DNA of 64,000 nt from Bog-756 sp963812525 (GTDB lineage: Bacteria; Actinomycetota; Acidimicrobiia; Acidimicrobiales; RAAP-2), in NCBI GenBank assembly GCA_963812525.1, contig CAWEVL010000010.1, positions 62,001 to 126,000 of the forward strand, given 5' to 3'. Within the stretch, counting starts at the first letter, position 1. Each line of letters starts with the position of its first letter. The notes below the pieces were generated by a model. It did not search any database and was not told the DNA's origin. It saw only the letters and a program-made list of their open reading frames with translations. Positions 47,245-54,358 of this stretch are shown piece by piece. The translations under genes were made by a program, and so were the position numbers.

Positions 47245-47922
47245 CTATCGAAGTGCAGCCGGAGGAGGAGTTGAATTGGTCACCCGACCTGCCGATACGG
47301 AGATCGCTGCTTTGATAGCTCGAATCGCCTCGTTTGCCTCCGAGTGAGACGAGCGCGTAGACCAGGCGCTGATCGGTGGCACGGCTACCGCTCCGCCATG
47401 ATGCTTGATGACAACGAGCTCAAGGGGTCCGAGGCTCGGTTCACTATTGAAGAAGGCGACGGCCAGCTCTAGGAACCACCAGACGAACACGCCGTAGAAC
47501 CCTCCTCCGATAAAGCCAGCCCATGAGGCTCCTGAAGCAGGGGATCCCTTCTCAACTAGATCTGCATCATCAAGGTCGGTGAGTGCAACTTTGAATCTGG
47601 AGAAGGACCATTTCCAGCTCACTGCGGTGGCGGTGAGTTCCAAACGAGCTGTCATTCGGCCCAGGCCGGAAATGAGGATCGTCAAAGCCACGACGGTCAC
47701 GGCCAAGCCAATGGGCAGCCCGTTGTGCCTATCTCGCCATGCGATTAGGGAGACGCCGACAGCGAGAAGAGCCGTTCCAAGAATTACATCGACAAGTCCA
47801 GCCACACGGACTGCCCGAGTGCGGAAGACCTGAACCCCATCAGCGCCCTCCCCACGAACATCCGCCATGCGCCTCTTGATCGGCCGACTTGAGCTCGGCC
47901 TTGAATGTCGCTGGTCATTCAA
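47245..47922 (-). CDS. Membrane protein with two N-terminal spans and PH-like region
   Basis: A 225-residue protein. A polar, Arg-rich N-terminus is followed by two membrane spans (V-A-G-L-V-D-V-I-L-G-T-A-L-L-A-V-G, G-L-A-V-T-V-V-A-L-T-I-L-I-S-G). A strand-rich segment (L-E-L-T-A-T-A-V-S-W-K-W-S-F-S-R) resembling bacterial PH domains comes next, then another hydrophobic stretch (F-Y-G-V-F-V-W-W-F-L-E-L-A-V). The start could be the Met at 47922 or 47868; neither has a strong ribosome site. Function unknown. Confidence 0.55.
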   Translation of the reverse strand: MNDQRHSRPSSSRPIKRRMADVRGEGADGVQVFRTRAVRVAGLVDVILGTALLAVGVSLIAWRDRHNGLPIGLAVTVVALTILISGLGRMTARLELTATAVSWKWSFSRFKVALTDLDDADLVEKGSPASGASWAGFIGGGFYGVFVWWFLELAVAFFNSEPSLGPLELVVIKHHGGAVAVPPISAWSTRSSHSEANEAIRAIKAAISVSAGRVTNSTPPPAALR

Positions 47923-48010
47923 CCGTCAACGGGGGCTACCTTGCATCTCAGTCCCGCGCTAACGCCGCCAACCGGCGATCTGGGGCAGCCTGGCGTGGAG
48001 ATCTCTCCTG

Positions 48011-48055
48011 TGTCAGTTTAGGTTGACATCTACCTAGTGTCAGTCCAAACTGACA
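48011..48055 (+). promoter_or_regulatory. Two palindromic operators overlapping the promoter of the HTH-ClpN pair
   Basis: TGTCAGT-CCAA-ACTGACA (48038-48055) is a perfect 7-bp-arm palindrome. TGTCAGTTTAGGTTGACA (48011-48028) is a second copy, imperfect in the arms, 27 bases upstream. The second site ends three bases before the ATG at 48059, so a leaderless or nearly leaderless transcript is implied. TTGACA in the upstream site could be the -35 box. Autorepression by the HTH protein is a natural inference. Confidence 0.65.
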
Positions 48056-48058
48056 GGT

Positions 48059-48271
48059 ATGGACATCGAGAACTTCAGCCTAAATCTCTCGTCGAATGAC
48101 CCGGCAATTGGGCTACGCGCTTCGTTGGCGCTACATCGCCTGGCTGAGAGGGTCGAAGCGAACCACGTCGCATTGGCCCGGGAAGTGGGCTGGTCATGGC
48201 AGCAGATCGGAGACGCTTTGGGCGTCACCCGCCAATCCGTGCACACTAAATACAACAAGGAGCCATCATGA
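48059..48271 (+). CDS. Small HTH protein
   Basis: A 70-residue DNA-binding protein. The C-terminal HTH reads H-V-A-L-A-R-E-V-G-W-S-W-Q-Q-I-G-D-A-L-G-V-T-R-Q-S-V-H. It is placed directly after two TGTCAGT-type palindromes and overlaps the Clp-N gene by ATGA, so the two are translated together. Pairs of such an HTH protein with a stand-alone Clp N-domain protein occur in actinobacteria; their role is not firmly known, with stress or protein quality control a likely area. Confidence 0.8.
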   Translation: MDIENFSLNLSSNDPAIGLRASLALHRLAERVEANHVALAREVGWSWQQIGDALGVTRQSVHTKYNKEPS

Positions 48272-48780
48272 CTACCGAATCTGTTGCGCCAGGGCTGCTT
48301 CACGCCTGGGCCCTCTATCTGCGGGCCAGTGAGGAGGCTCGTCGCCGAGGTGATCGCCGAACGGGCACCGATCACCTCTTGCTTGCCTTGTTGGAGGATC
48401 CCTCGATAGAAGTCGACTTGGGCGTCAGCCTGCAGCAAGCTCGTCAGGCCCTTGAGTCGCTCGATCACGAAGCCCTGGGCGCCCTGGGCCTGGGGTCCGG
48501 CACCGACGCTCCCCCTCTGCCGATGCGCGCCGTGCCGAAGAAGCCGAGGATCAGAGACGTCGCACAAAAGGATCGCCTCCGCATGACTCCCGCGGCAAAG
48601 AAAGTGCTTGAGGAAGCGTCGAAATCCAACCGTCGGAAGCTCCAGGTCACGGCTCGGCAGGTGCTGGCCCAGATCCTCACCCTCCAATCCCCAGATCCTG
48701 CGGCGGAACTGCTGGGCGCTCTCGGCGTGAACATGTCACAGGTTCGGCGCCGATTGGATGCCGTCACGCCCGACAGCTGA
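48268..48780 (+). CDS. Clp N-terminal-domain protein without ATPase
   Basis: A 170-residue protein with two Clp N repeats: A-S-E-E-A-R-R-R-G-D-R-R-T-G-T-D-H-L-L-L-A-L-L-E-D and the second T-P-A-A-K-K-V-L-E-E-A-S-K-S with V-T-A-R-Q-V-L-A-Q-I-L-T-L. This is the substrate/adaptor-binding domain of ClpA/ClpC, here with no AAA+ module. It could bind the same adaptors or substrates as ClpC. Start overlaps the HTH stop (ATGA), indicating coupling. Confidence 0.8.
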   Translation: MTTESVAPGLLHAWALYLRASEEARRRGDRRTGTDHLLLALLEDPSIEVDLGVSLQQARQALESLDHEALGALGLGSGTDAPPLPMRAVPKKPRIRDVAQKDRLRMTPAAKKVLEEASKSNRRKLQVTARQVLAQILTLQSPDPAAELLGALGVNMSQVRRRLDAVTPDS

Positions 48781-49039
48781 GTCCCCAGCGACATTCACGA
48801 CTTCGAGCGAAGGTGTCCGAATCGAGCAGTTCCAGGCCGGAGGACATTCTCGAGCACCGGGCACCCTGAAACGCCTCTCAGGTGACGAATATCAAGTCGA
48901 CGGCCGCCAGATCATGACCGGGGAAGGACGTACGGCGGCAACGATCAACTCCAGCGTTCCCATCGACGTTTCCCACTTTGACGGCGCAACATGCAAGTGG
49001 GGGCATGCCTCCGAGGTGCCCGTCAGCCCGGTCCTATAA
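48758..49039 (+). CDS. Possible small hypothetical protein
   Basis: An open frame with moderately good codon structure in its second half (G-D-E-Y-Q-V-D-G-R-Q-I-M-T-G-E-G-R-T-A-A). It overlaps the Clp-N gene by 23 bases if the first ATG is used. No ribosome site or family recognised. A later start (ATG near 48914) would shorten it to about 41 residues. Confidence 0.25.
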   Translation: MPSRPTAESPATFTTSSEGVRIEQFQAGGHSRAPGTLKRLSGDEYQVDGRQIMTGEGRTAATINSSVPIDVSHFDGATCKWGHASEVPVSPVL

Positions 49040-49093
49040 CCGCCGCAGCCTTCGATTTAGCCGGAATCGCTACTCCGGAGGTGGCCGTGCGCA

Positions 49094-49531
49094 TCAGGAA
49101 CCCTCCTGTGCACTCGACATGATTGCCATTGTTAAGGGGGCTGCGTCGTAGTAGTGGCCGATTCTGGTTGCTCGGCCCTCAGCATCAAGCTCAACGAAGT
49201 AACCCACGGTCTCGTCAATCTGCAAGCCTGTCGCCTTAAAGGTGCCGAATGGAGTTTCGAGGGTCCCGGTATGTGTCTCTGCGATGTGTAGCTCAAAGGC
49301 GGCCTTGCCGTTTTCAGCCACGAGGAATGTCACATCCGCTCTCTGGTCGGGAAATGCAGTTATCAGCGCCTTGAAGCGCCTAAGGACTTGGTCACGCCCC
49401 GACAGATTCCAGGCCGGGGATCCGTTTGCTTTGTATGAGCAATCTTCTGAGAGCGCCGCTTCGACGGTATCCCAGTCACGCGCGTTCACCGCGTCGACTA
49501 CCCGGCCCACCCATTCGCCTGCACTGCTCAT
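49094..49531 (-). CDS. SnoaL/NTF2-like protein
   Basis: A 145-residue NTF2-like protein: V-V-D-A-V-N-A-R-D-W-D-T-V-E-A-A-L-S-E-D-C, R-D-Q-V-L-R-R-F-K-A-L-I-T-A-F-P-D, and E-T-H-T-G-T-L-E-T-P-F-G. The conserved Asp/His of SnoaL-like cyclases lie in the last two. GGAGG before the ATG at 49531 decides the start. Fourth member of this fold in the accessory region. Confidence 0.75.
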   Translation of the reverse strand: MSSAGEWVGRVVDAVNARDWDTVEAALSEDCSYKANGSPAWNLSGRDQVLRRFKALITAFPDQRADVTFLVAENGKAAFELHIAETHTGTLETPFGTFKATGLQIDETVGYFVELDAEGRATRIGHYYDAAPLTMAIMSSAQEGS

Positions 49532-49708
49532 TGCTGCCACCTCCGTGTTGCGACATTCGTCGACCTATGACCCTATGTCGCACCCGCCGGGGCCACACAA
49601 GAATGGCGATATCGGTCGGCATACAAGTTCTGAGAGTGACACTGCCGGAGCGAATCACCGGCCCGGTGTTGTGGGACAGTTTGACTTGAGCTAAGGCGAA
49701 GGAGGCTC

Positions 49709-50086
49709 ATGTCAGGAGAGCGCAGAGGCGGAAATAGCGCCGAATGGAAACAAGAGACCGAGATCGACGGGTGGAAGTGGACTGACCCCAACTGGGAACG
49801 CCGGGTTTCGACCAAGAGTCCCATGGCGCTTGCCTTAGAGGCATTGCGGCATGGGATAGACCTACGCGACGCCTCCGCCGAGAGCAGAGAAGACTTGGGA
49901 CTGACCGCCAGGTCACTGATCTTGCTGAGCATCCTCAACTCGCTATTCGAGCGCATCGTCGAGGAACGAACATTCTCGTTGGGCCTAACTATCGAGGTGC
50001 CCCATGGAACCGGAGCAGAGATTGCCCAGAAACTGATGGAACTGGGGGTTCTGACCCCTGAGGAATGGAGTGCCCCTCCACGTTGA
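49709..50086 (+). CDS. Hypothetical protein (125 aa)
   Basis: Unrecognised. AAGGAGG lies directly before the ATG, so expression is credible. The first 35 residues are Trp- and Lys-rich (W-K-Q-E-T-E-I-D-G-W-K-W). The rest is helical (L-G-L-T-A-R-S-L-I-L-L-S-I-L-N-S-L-F). It lies next to the IS110 element and has somewhat lower GC than the left-hand genes. Confidence 0.6.
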   Translation: MSGERRGGNSAEWKQETEIDGWKWTDPNWERRVSTKSPMALALEALRHGIDLRDASAESREDLGLTARSLILLSILNSLFERIVEERTFSLGLTIEVPHGTGAEIAQKLMELGVLTPEEWSAPPR

Positions 50087-50338
50087 GGACAATGTGGCAT
50101 GGTGCCGTGCTGCCCCACCTTCCCGGCGACGCTCCTATCAATGTCAAGCCCCTTCGAGGGGCTCCGGGGTTTAGACAGCGGACAGAACAGTGATGAGCCA
50201 CTCGTGACGTGAGGGCATGCTCTTACGAAGTCACGCGTCTTGGTGAGAATGATCCCGAGCCGTGGGTCGACGGGTCGCTGGGAAGTCAGCCCCGGGAGGC
50301 GACAGTTCAGGGGAGAGTCAGACCCCCGACTCGGGGAT

Positions 50339-51382
50339 TCAGCCGCGAGGCAGGTGGCGATAGACCTCACGGGCGACATAGCGCTTCAGGATCCGGATGA
50401 CGTCCCGCTTGGTCCGGCCTTCCTTCAGCCTGCGCTCGAAGTAGGCCCGGGTCTCCGGGTCGTGAGCGAGGCGCACCATGACGATGCGCCAGAGCGCGCT
50501 ATTGGCTTGGCGGTCCCCACCTTTGTGGTGGCGGAGATGTCCGGAGCTTCGTCCGGAATCGGCAGGCACCGGGGACACACCACACATGTGGGCCCAGGCG
50601 GCTTCGGAATGGAGGCGTTCGGGATTGTCGCCTGCGGCCACGAGGAGCGTGGCCGCAGTGTCGGGTCCGACACCGAACAGGGCGAGCAGGTCGGGGGCTG
50701 TGGCAATGAGCAGCGACCCGATCTTCACCTCCAGCTCGGTGATCTCGGCGTCGAGGGACTGGACCCGGTGAGCCAGTGAGGAGAGTGACGCCTTGGTGGC
50801 GGCGGTCAACGGATCGGCGGACCGGGTGGGTCGGAGCTTCGCTGCTTCGCCCACCAATGCCGGCACGGTGAGGCCCTTCAGGCGGCAATGGAGCTGGTCA
50901 GGAGCCGTGAATCCCAGGTGGCGCATCTGGGTGATGGCCTTCACCCTGGCGTGGCGAGCCGAGCGCTTGGCGACCATCAGTACGCGGATGGCCTCAACGG
51001 GGCCCTCCTTGGTCTTGCCGGAACCCGAAGCCCGCCCGCTGATGGCCGCACGGGCCGCCTCGACCGCATCGAGGGTGTCGGACTTACCGTGGTTGCGGCG
51101 GGCCTGGCGGTTCGGCCGATTGACCTCGACAACCTCCAGGCCTCTCCGCCTAAGGAACCGGGCGAGGCCCACCCCATAGGAACCGGTTCCCTCGATACCG
51201 ATCCTGCTCACCTGGCCAAACTGCTCGAGCCAGGCCAGCAGCGCCCTGAAGCCGGGGGCGTCCGCTGGGAAGGATTCGGTCCCCACCAGTCTTCCCAGTG
51301 GATCGAGTGCTGCAACGACGTGGCTGTCGAGATGCGTGTCGACACCACCCGTGATGCCGGGTTGAGCTTCTACGATGGTCAT
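50339..51382 (-). CDS. IS110 family transposase (DEDD recombinase)
   Basis: 347 residues. The N-terminal RuvC-like DEDD_Tnp_IS110 domain has G-G-V-D-T-H-L-D-S-H-V-V-A-A-L-D (first Asp), I-G-I-E-G-T-G-S-Y-G-V-G-L (Glu), V-N-R-P-N-R-Q-A-R and G-K-S-D-T-L-D-A-V-E-A. A coiled-coil spacer follows, then the Transposase_20 domain A-L-F-G-V-G-P-D-T-A-A, C-G-V-S-P-V-P-A-D-S-G-R-S-S-G with the serine nucleophile, and R-Q-A-N-S-A-L-W. The ATG at 51382 (M-T-I-V-E-A-Q) is preferred to one 13 codons upstream, since the family starts just before the first strand. Confidence 0.9.
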   Translation of the reverse strand: MTIVEAQPGITGGVDTHLDSHVVAALDPLGRLVGTESFPADAPGFRALLAWLEQFGQVSRIGIEGTGSYGVGLARFLRRRGLEVVEVNRPNRQARRNHGKSDTLDAVEAARAAISGRASGSGKTKEGPVEAIRVLMVAKRSARHARVKAITQMRHLGFTAPDQLHCRLKGLTVPALVGEAAKLRPTRSADPLTAATKASLSSLAHRVQSLDAEITELEVKIGSLLIATAPDLLALFGVGPDTAATLLVAAGDNPERLHSEAAWAHMCGVSPVPADSGRSSGHLRHHKGGDRQANSALWRIVMVRLAHDPETRAYFERRLKEGRTKRDVIRILKRYVAREVYRHLPRG

Positions 51383-51650
51383 TGCCGTCCCTACTTTCCT
51401 TAACGTGGATGGGGATGGCACGGCCGTCCCCGATCAGGGCGACGGGTGGTTCGACTTGTTGGTAGCAAGCCGGACCGATCACCCTCCCTTGGGACGGGAC
51501 GTGCCGTTTCTCAATTTGCTGTCTGGAAGAGCTCGGCCGACGACGCCCGAAGACGCCTGATGACTCCGAGTCAGACCAAATCTCCCAGTGCTCCCGAAGC
51601 TATTGAGGACCAGCCGGAAAGCGGTGGACCCTCCAGGACAGTGTCACTGA
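51383..51650 (-). ncRNA. Candidate IS110 bridge-RNA region
   Basis: The roughly 270-base segment between the element end and the transposase start is preserved in both copies without encoding a protein. In IS110-group elements this end encodes the structured bridge RNA whose two loops pair with donor and target. Within it, GATCAGGGCGACGG (51432-51445) closely resembles the junction sequence GATCAGGGGCACGG at the element end (51649-51662), as a guide segment would. RNA boundaries and folds are not determined. Confidence 0.5.
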
Positions 51651-51657
51651 TCAGGGG

Positions 51658-51984
51658 CACGGATCAGCGGGGAATGATCCGCCAAGAGGATTACCCCCAC
51701 AGCGGTAGTGCTAATTGGCCAGTCCGGTCGAGCTGGGTCCTGCCACCAAGCTCTCCGGTCCGGCCCTCGACGTACCGTCGAGCGGGTTCCGCCGCCCAGG
51801 TCACACTCTGTTCCGATCGGGCGTCAATTCCTAGGCAACCGCAGTTGCTTCCGGCCCGACCTGGTCGCACATCCGGCGATAGAGGCAGTCTTGAGTGTCA
51901 ATAGGTGGCGGGATCGAACGCCCATCTGGTCACTTCAGTCGGCAACTTCGACACTGTTTCCAGAGGTCCGATAGTTTTTGCCGC
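51658..51984. other. Intergenic region beside the IS110 end
   Basis: About 330 bases. It begins CACGGATCAGCGGGGAATGATCCGCC, containing GGATCAGC.../...GATCC-like inverted elements. No gene seen. Confidence 0.4.
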
Positions 51985-52335
51985 ATGGCAACGAGTGACG
52001 AAGAGGCGATCCGTTGCGCCGAGCACCTAATCGAGGCCATGCAGAATCTGCGGAAAGTTCTCGAACGTCGCGAGGACAGTCTTCGAAGGTCTCTGGAGAT
52101 GCGTGTAACCGAAGGCGAATATCGCACCGCGTTCAAGAACATCAACATCACTGAGGAGCGCGAAGACCTGACTGAGGCTCTCTTTGAGTTCGATAGATGT
52201 CGACGGGCATCACGCGTCGCGTCATTTCGCTCAGCCCTGGAACACGGCATGTCGATCAACGAGCTGGCTCGAATTTGGGGATTCTCACGGCAAATGGCGT
52301 CTCGATACGCCAAAGAGGCACGTGAGGGGATCTAA
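51985..52335 (+). CDS. Small HTH protein with N-terminal coiled coil
   Basis: A 116-residue protein. Residues about 10-45 form a charged helix (L-I-E-A-M-Q-N-L-R-K-V-L-E-R-R-E-D-S-L-R). The C-terminus is an HTH (M-S-I-N-E-L-A-R-I-W-G-F-S-R-Q-M-A-S-R-Y-A-K). It resembles small plasmid- or phage-type regulators and is immediately upstream of a cluster of perfect palindromes, its most obvious candidate target. The ATG at 51985 is the first Met of the conserved-looking part. Confidence 0.65.
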   Translation: MATSDEEAIRCAEHLIEAMQNLRKVLERREDSLRRSLEMRVTEGEYRTAFKNINITEEREDLTEALFEFDRCRRASRVASFRSALEHGMSINELARIWGFSRQMASRYAKEAREGI

Positions 52336-52351
52336 AGCAATCGTGGACGAT

Positions 52352-52411
52352 GTTGCAACTGCTAGGTGCAACTGAAATTGCGCGCAACCCAGGTTGCATG
52401 CAATTCGAATT
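52352..52411. promoter_or_regulatory. Cluster of TTGC...GCAA palindromes
   Basis: Within 60 bases: GTTGCAAC (52352-52359), GGTGCAACTG near 52365-52374, TTGCGCGCAA (52378-52387), TTGCATGCAA (52394-52403) and the overlapping AATTCGAATT (52402-52411). Each except the second is a perfect palindrome sharing the TTGC/GCAA half-site. The block begins 16 bases after the HTH gene stop and ends 32 bases before the next start. It looks like a multi-site operator or an iteron-like binding region. Confidence 0.65.
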
Positions 52412-52443
52412 GCTCGTAAGCTGGCTGGCTAAGTTCGGTCGCC

Positions 52444-52638
52444 ATGCCCGTTGAGAACGGTTCCGCCGCCCGACTCCAGGCATGGCGACTGAACCAACTT
52501 CTTGAGCAACGGCCCCCGGTTGCAGCCGGGGGTCCTTCGCGTGTGTGGGACCTCGGGCACCGTGAGGCGGTTATCCACACGCCCCTGAAGCTGCGGGTCA
52601 GGGGCACCCTCTGGTTGGACGCAAAGGCGGGAGGCTAA
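52444..52638 (+). CDS. Possible small protein (64 aa) containing a hairpin
   Basis: Open frame from an ATG 32 bases after the palindrome cluster (M-P-V-E-N-G-S-A-A-R-L-Q-A-W-R-L-N-Q). It ends two codons' distance from the next start, which favours a real co-translated gene. Against this, the strong CCCCCGG/CCGGGGG hairpin inside it looks like a terminator and the composition is unremarkable. Could instead be a leader region. Confidence 0.35.
   Translation: MPVENGSAARLQAWRLNQLLEQRPPVAAGGPSRVWDLGHREAVIHTPLKLRVRGTLWLDAKAGG
52513..52532 (+). terminator. GC-rich hairpin
   Basis: CCCCCGG (52513-52519) pairs with CCGGGGG (52526-52532) over the loop TTGCAG, followed by TCCTTCG. It may end the transcript of the upstream HTH gene or act as an attenuator for the downstream gene. 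Confidence 0.35.
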
Positions 52639-52908
52639 ATGACCGAAGAGGGCTGGTATTCCGATCCCTTCCGTCGGCATGAGCACAGGTGGTTCTCTGA
52701 CGGAACCCCGACGGCTCTGGTGCGGGATAGGGGTGCAACATCGCAAGACCCCCCGTCGGACGCACCCTATTTGGAGCAACCCCGGCCAATCGAGGCTGCA
52801 ACCTCCCTGGCCGAGGATGATCTCCGCCGTGGCGATGACGAAGAGCCTCAGTCGGTAGATCCCGTTGATGCAGCTTGGACCTACTTCACCCGGAGTAGCG
52901 GCTTCTAG
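52639..52908 (+). CDS. DUF2510-like small protein
   Basis: An 89-residue protein starting E-E-G-W-Y-S-D-P-F-R-R-H-E-H-R-W-F-S-D-G. That is the W-Y-x-D-P-x-x-R-H-E-x-R-x-x-D-G pattern of actinobacterial DUF2510/SHOCT-type small domains, followed by P-T-A-L-V-R-D-R-G. The remainder is acidic and Pro-rich, with no membrane span, unlike many DUF2510 proteins. GGGAGG lies before the ATG. Role unknown. Confidence 0.6.
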   Translation: MTEEGWYSDPFRRHEHRWFSDGTPTALVRDRGATSQDPPSDAPYLEQPRPIEAATSLAEDDLRRGDDEEPQSVDPVDAAWTYFTRSSGF

Positions 52909-53020
52909 CTCGGTGCCCCACCGATCCGGTGATCAGGGGCACCCTCGGCTCGGATGACGGAGGTACCCATGGGCAAGCCGCCGCTCCGCAGATCCGTCGA
53001 TGTGCGCTATTACGTAACGT

Positions 53021-53560
53021 GTGACGAACCCGTTTGTGCTGAGCGTGGCGAGCAACTTCGAGCAAGCTCTACGGCTGATGGAGGCGGCTATCATGGATTG
53101 TCCCGACGATCTGTGGGAGACGGACCTTTGGCCGGATGAGGCGCCCACGGGTCCGACGCCGTATGGAGGATTACACGGATCAGCCTCCTGGTTCTTGGCA
53201 TACCATGCGCTGTCGACCCTCGACTACGACCTGACCGCCGAGTTCGAGCCATGGGAAGCGCCGCAACCCTTTGACGAGAACACTCACGCCTTTCCTAACC
53301 GCATGTTCACCAAGGCTGAACTCCTCGGTTACATCGACTACTGCCGTGGAAGGGTGCACCTAACGCTTGACTCGCTCACCGAGGAAACGGCGGCTCGGCC
53401 ACTCCCTACAACCCATCGTTACCACGGCATGCTGTACGGAGTGATTGTCGGCAGCATGCCTCTGCACATCCTTGAGCACGCTTCCCAGATCCGCCAGTTC
53501 CTCACTGCAGCCGGAATCAAAGTACAACCCATGCCCGGCGATCGTGGTTACGTGGGGTGA
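53021..53560 (+). CDS. DinB-like metal-binding four-helix protein
   Basis: A 179-residue DinB/YfiT-fold protein: N-F-E-Q-A-L-R-L-M-E-A-A-I-M-D-C-P-D-D-L-W, G-S-A-S-W-F-L-A-Y-H-A-L-S-T-L-D-Y (first His) and G-S-M-P-L-H-I-L-E-H-A-S-Q (second and third His). These would bind a divalent metal. Members act as thiol-transferases or have unknown roles. Start GTG at 53021; GTGACGAACCCG leads into the first helix. Confidence 0.75.
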   Translation: MTNPFVLSVASNFEQALRLMEAAIMDCPDDLWETDLWPDEAPTGPTPYGGLHGSASWFLAYHALSTLDYDLTAEFEPWEAPQPFDENTHAFPNRMFTKAELLGYIDYCRGRVHLTLDSLTEETAARPLPTTHRYHGMLYGVIVGSMPLHILEHASQIRQFLTAAGIKVQPMPGDRGYVG

Positions 53561-53900
53561 GCCTGATCGTCATCCGGAGTCGGGCCTCCGCTGCGCAGGG
53601 AGCTATCCCCATGGTGCCGGTCGAGGGCAGGCGATAAGCGCCGCCTTCCCGGCGATAGGGGACACCCGCCTATGAGTCTTCGCCTGGTGGCCGTGGGAGC
53701 GAGGCCTGCAAGAGCGCAGGCAAGCACCTGCTTCCACGACGGCGCACCTCCTGCCGGACGGTCGGGAAGCCGACACACCCGTTCGGCCGTGCTCGTACTG
53801 TGGATCCGAAGAAATTCGGTGATCGATGTCGAAGAATGGCATCCCCGTTCGACTCATTGGCGAGAAGTTCACCAACCACAAACCAAAAGGAGTGATCGAC
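53561..53900. other. Intergenic region
   Basis: About 340 bases with no supported gene. A GGAG (in AAAAGGAGTG) at its end serves the following gene. Confidence 0.4.
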
Positions 53901-54275
53901 ATGCCCCGATTCATGGGATTCGTGAGGATGGAAGAGGGTGTCGGGACACCGCCACAGGCGTTGTTCGACGCGATGGACGAGTACATCGGTGAGCGGGCCA
54001 GCAAGGGGATCTTCCTCGACGGTGGCGGTCTCTACGGGACGGAGGACGCGGTGAACTACGTCGTCCGCCAGGGTGAGGTCACCCGTGTCGACGGGCCATA
54101 CTCCGAGGCCAAGGAGGTCGTCGGGGGTTGGGCCATTATGGAATACCCGAGTCTCGAGGAGGCCGCCGAGGACCAGCGGTCCTTCGCCGAGCTCCATGCC
54201 AAGCATTGGCCCGAGGTCACGGTGATCTCCACTCTGCGCCAGATCTCGACCGGCCCGGAGGCGCCCGACGCCTGA
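53901..54275 (+). CDS. YCII-related protein
   Basis: A 124-residue YCII/DGPF-domain protein: M-P-R-F-M-G-F-V-R-M-E-E-G, G-V-G-T-P-P-Q-A-L-F, V-T-R-V-D-G-P-Y-S-E-A-K-E-V-V-G-G-W (the D-G-P-F/Y motif) and the C-terminal W-P-E-V-T-V-I-S. YCII proteins of this kind are typically encoded beside ECF42-type sigma factors, as here. AAAAGGAGTG lies before the ATG at 53901. Confidence 0.85.
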   Translation: MPRFMGFVRMEEGVGTPPQALFDAMDEYIGERASKGIFLDGGGLYGTEDAVNYVVRQGEVTRVDGPYSEAKEVVGGWAIMEYPSLEEAAEDQRSFAELHAKHWPEVTVISTLRQISTGPEAPDA

Positions 54276-54358
54276 CGCCGCATTCGTCCGTGCTCAGCCT
54301 GCCAGCGGCGGCAGTGGGCGGAAGGGCGGGAGGTCTGAGCCGGTATCACTACGCTGAG

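Larger units (their letters stand above)
50307..51657 (-). mobile_element. IS110-family insertion sequence, complete copy
   Basis: About 1.34 kb flanked by direct TCAGGGG (50307-50313 and 51651-51657). It holds one transposase and, between its start and the left end, about 270 bases of non-coding sequence. IS110-group elements have no terminal inverted repeats, use a DEDD transposase/recombinase guided by a bridge RNA from that non-coding end, and share only a short core with the target. The upstream end is fixed by comparison with the second copy. The other end is placed by the repeat and is less certain. Confidence 0.75.
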
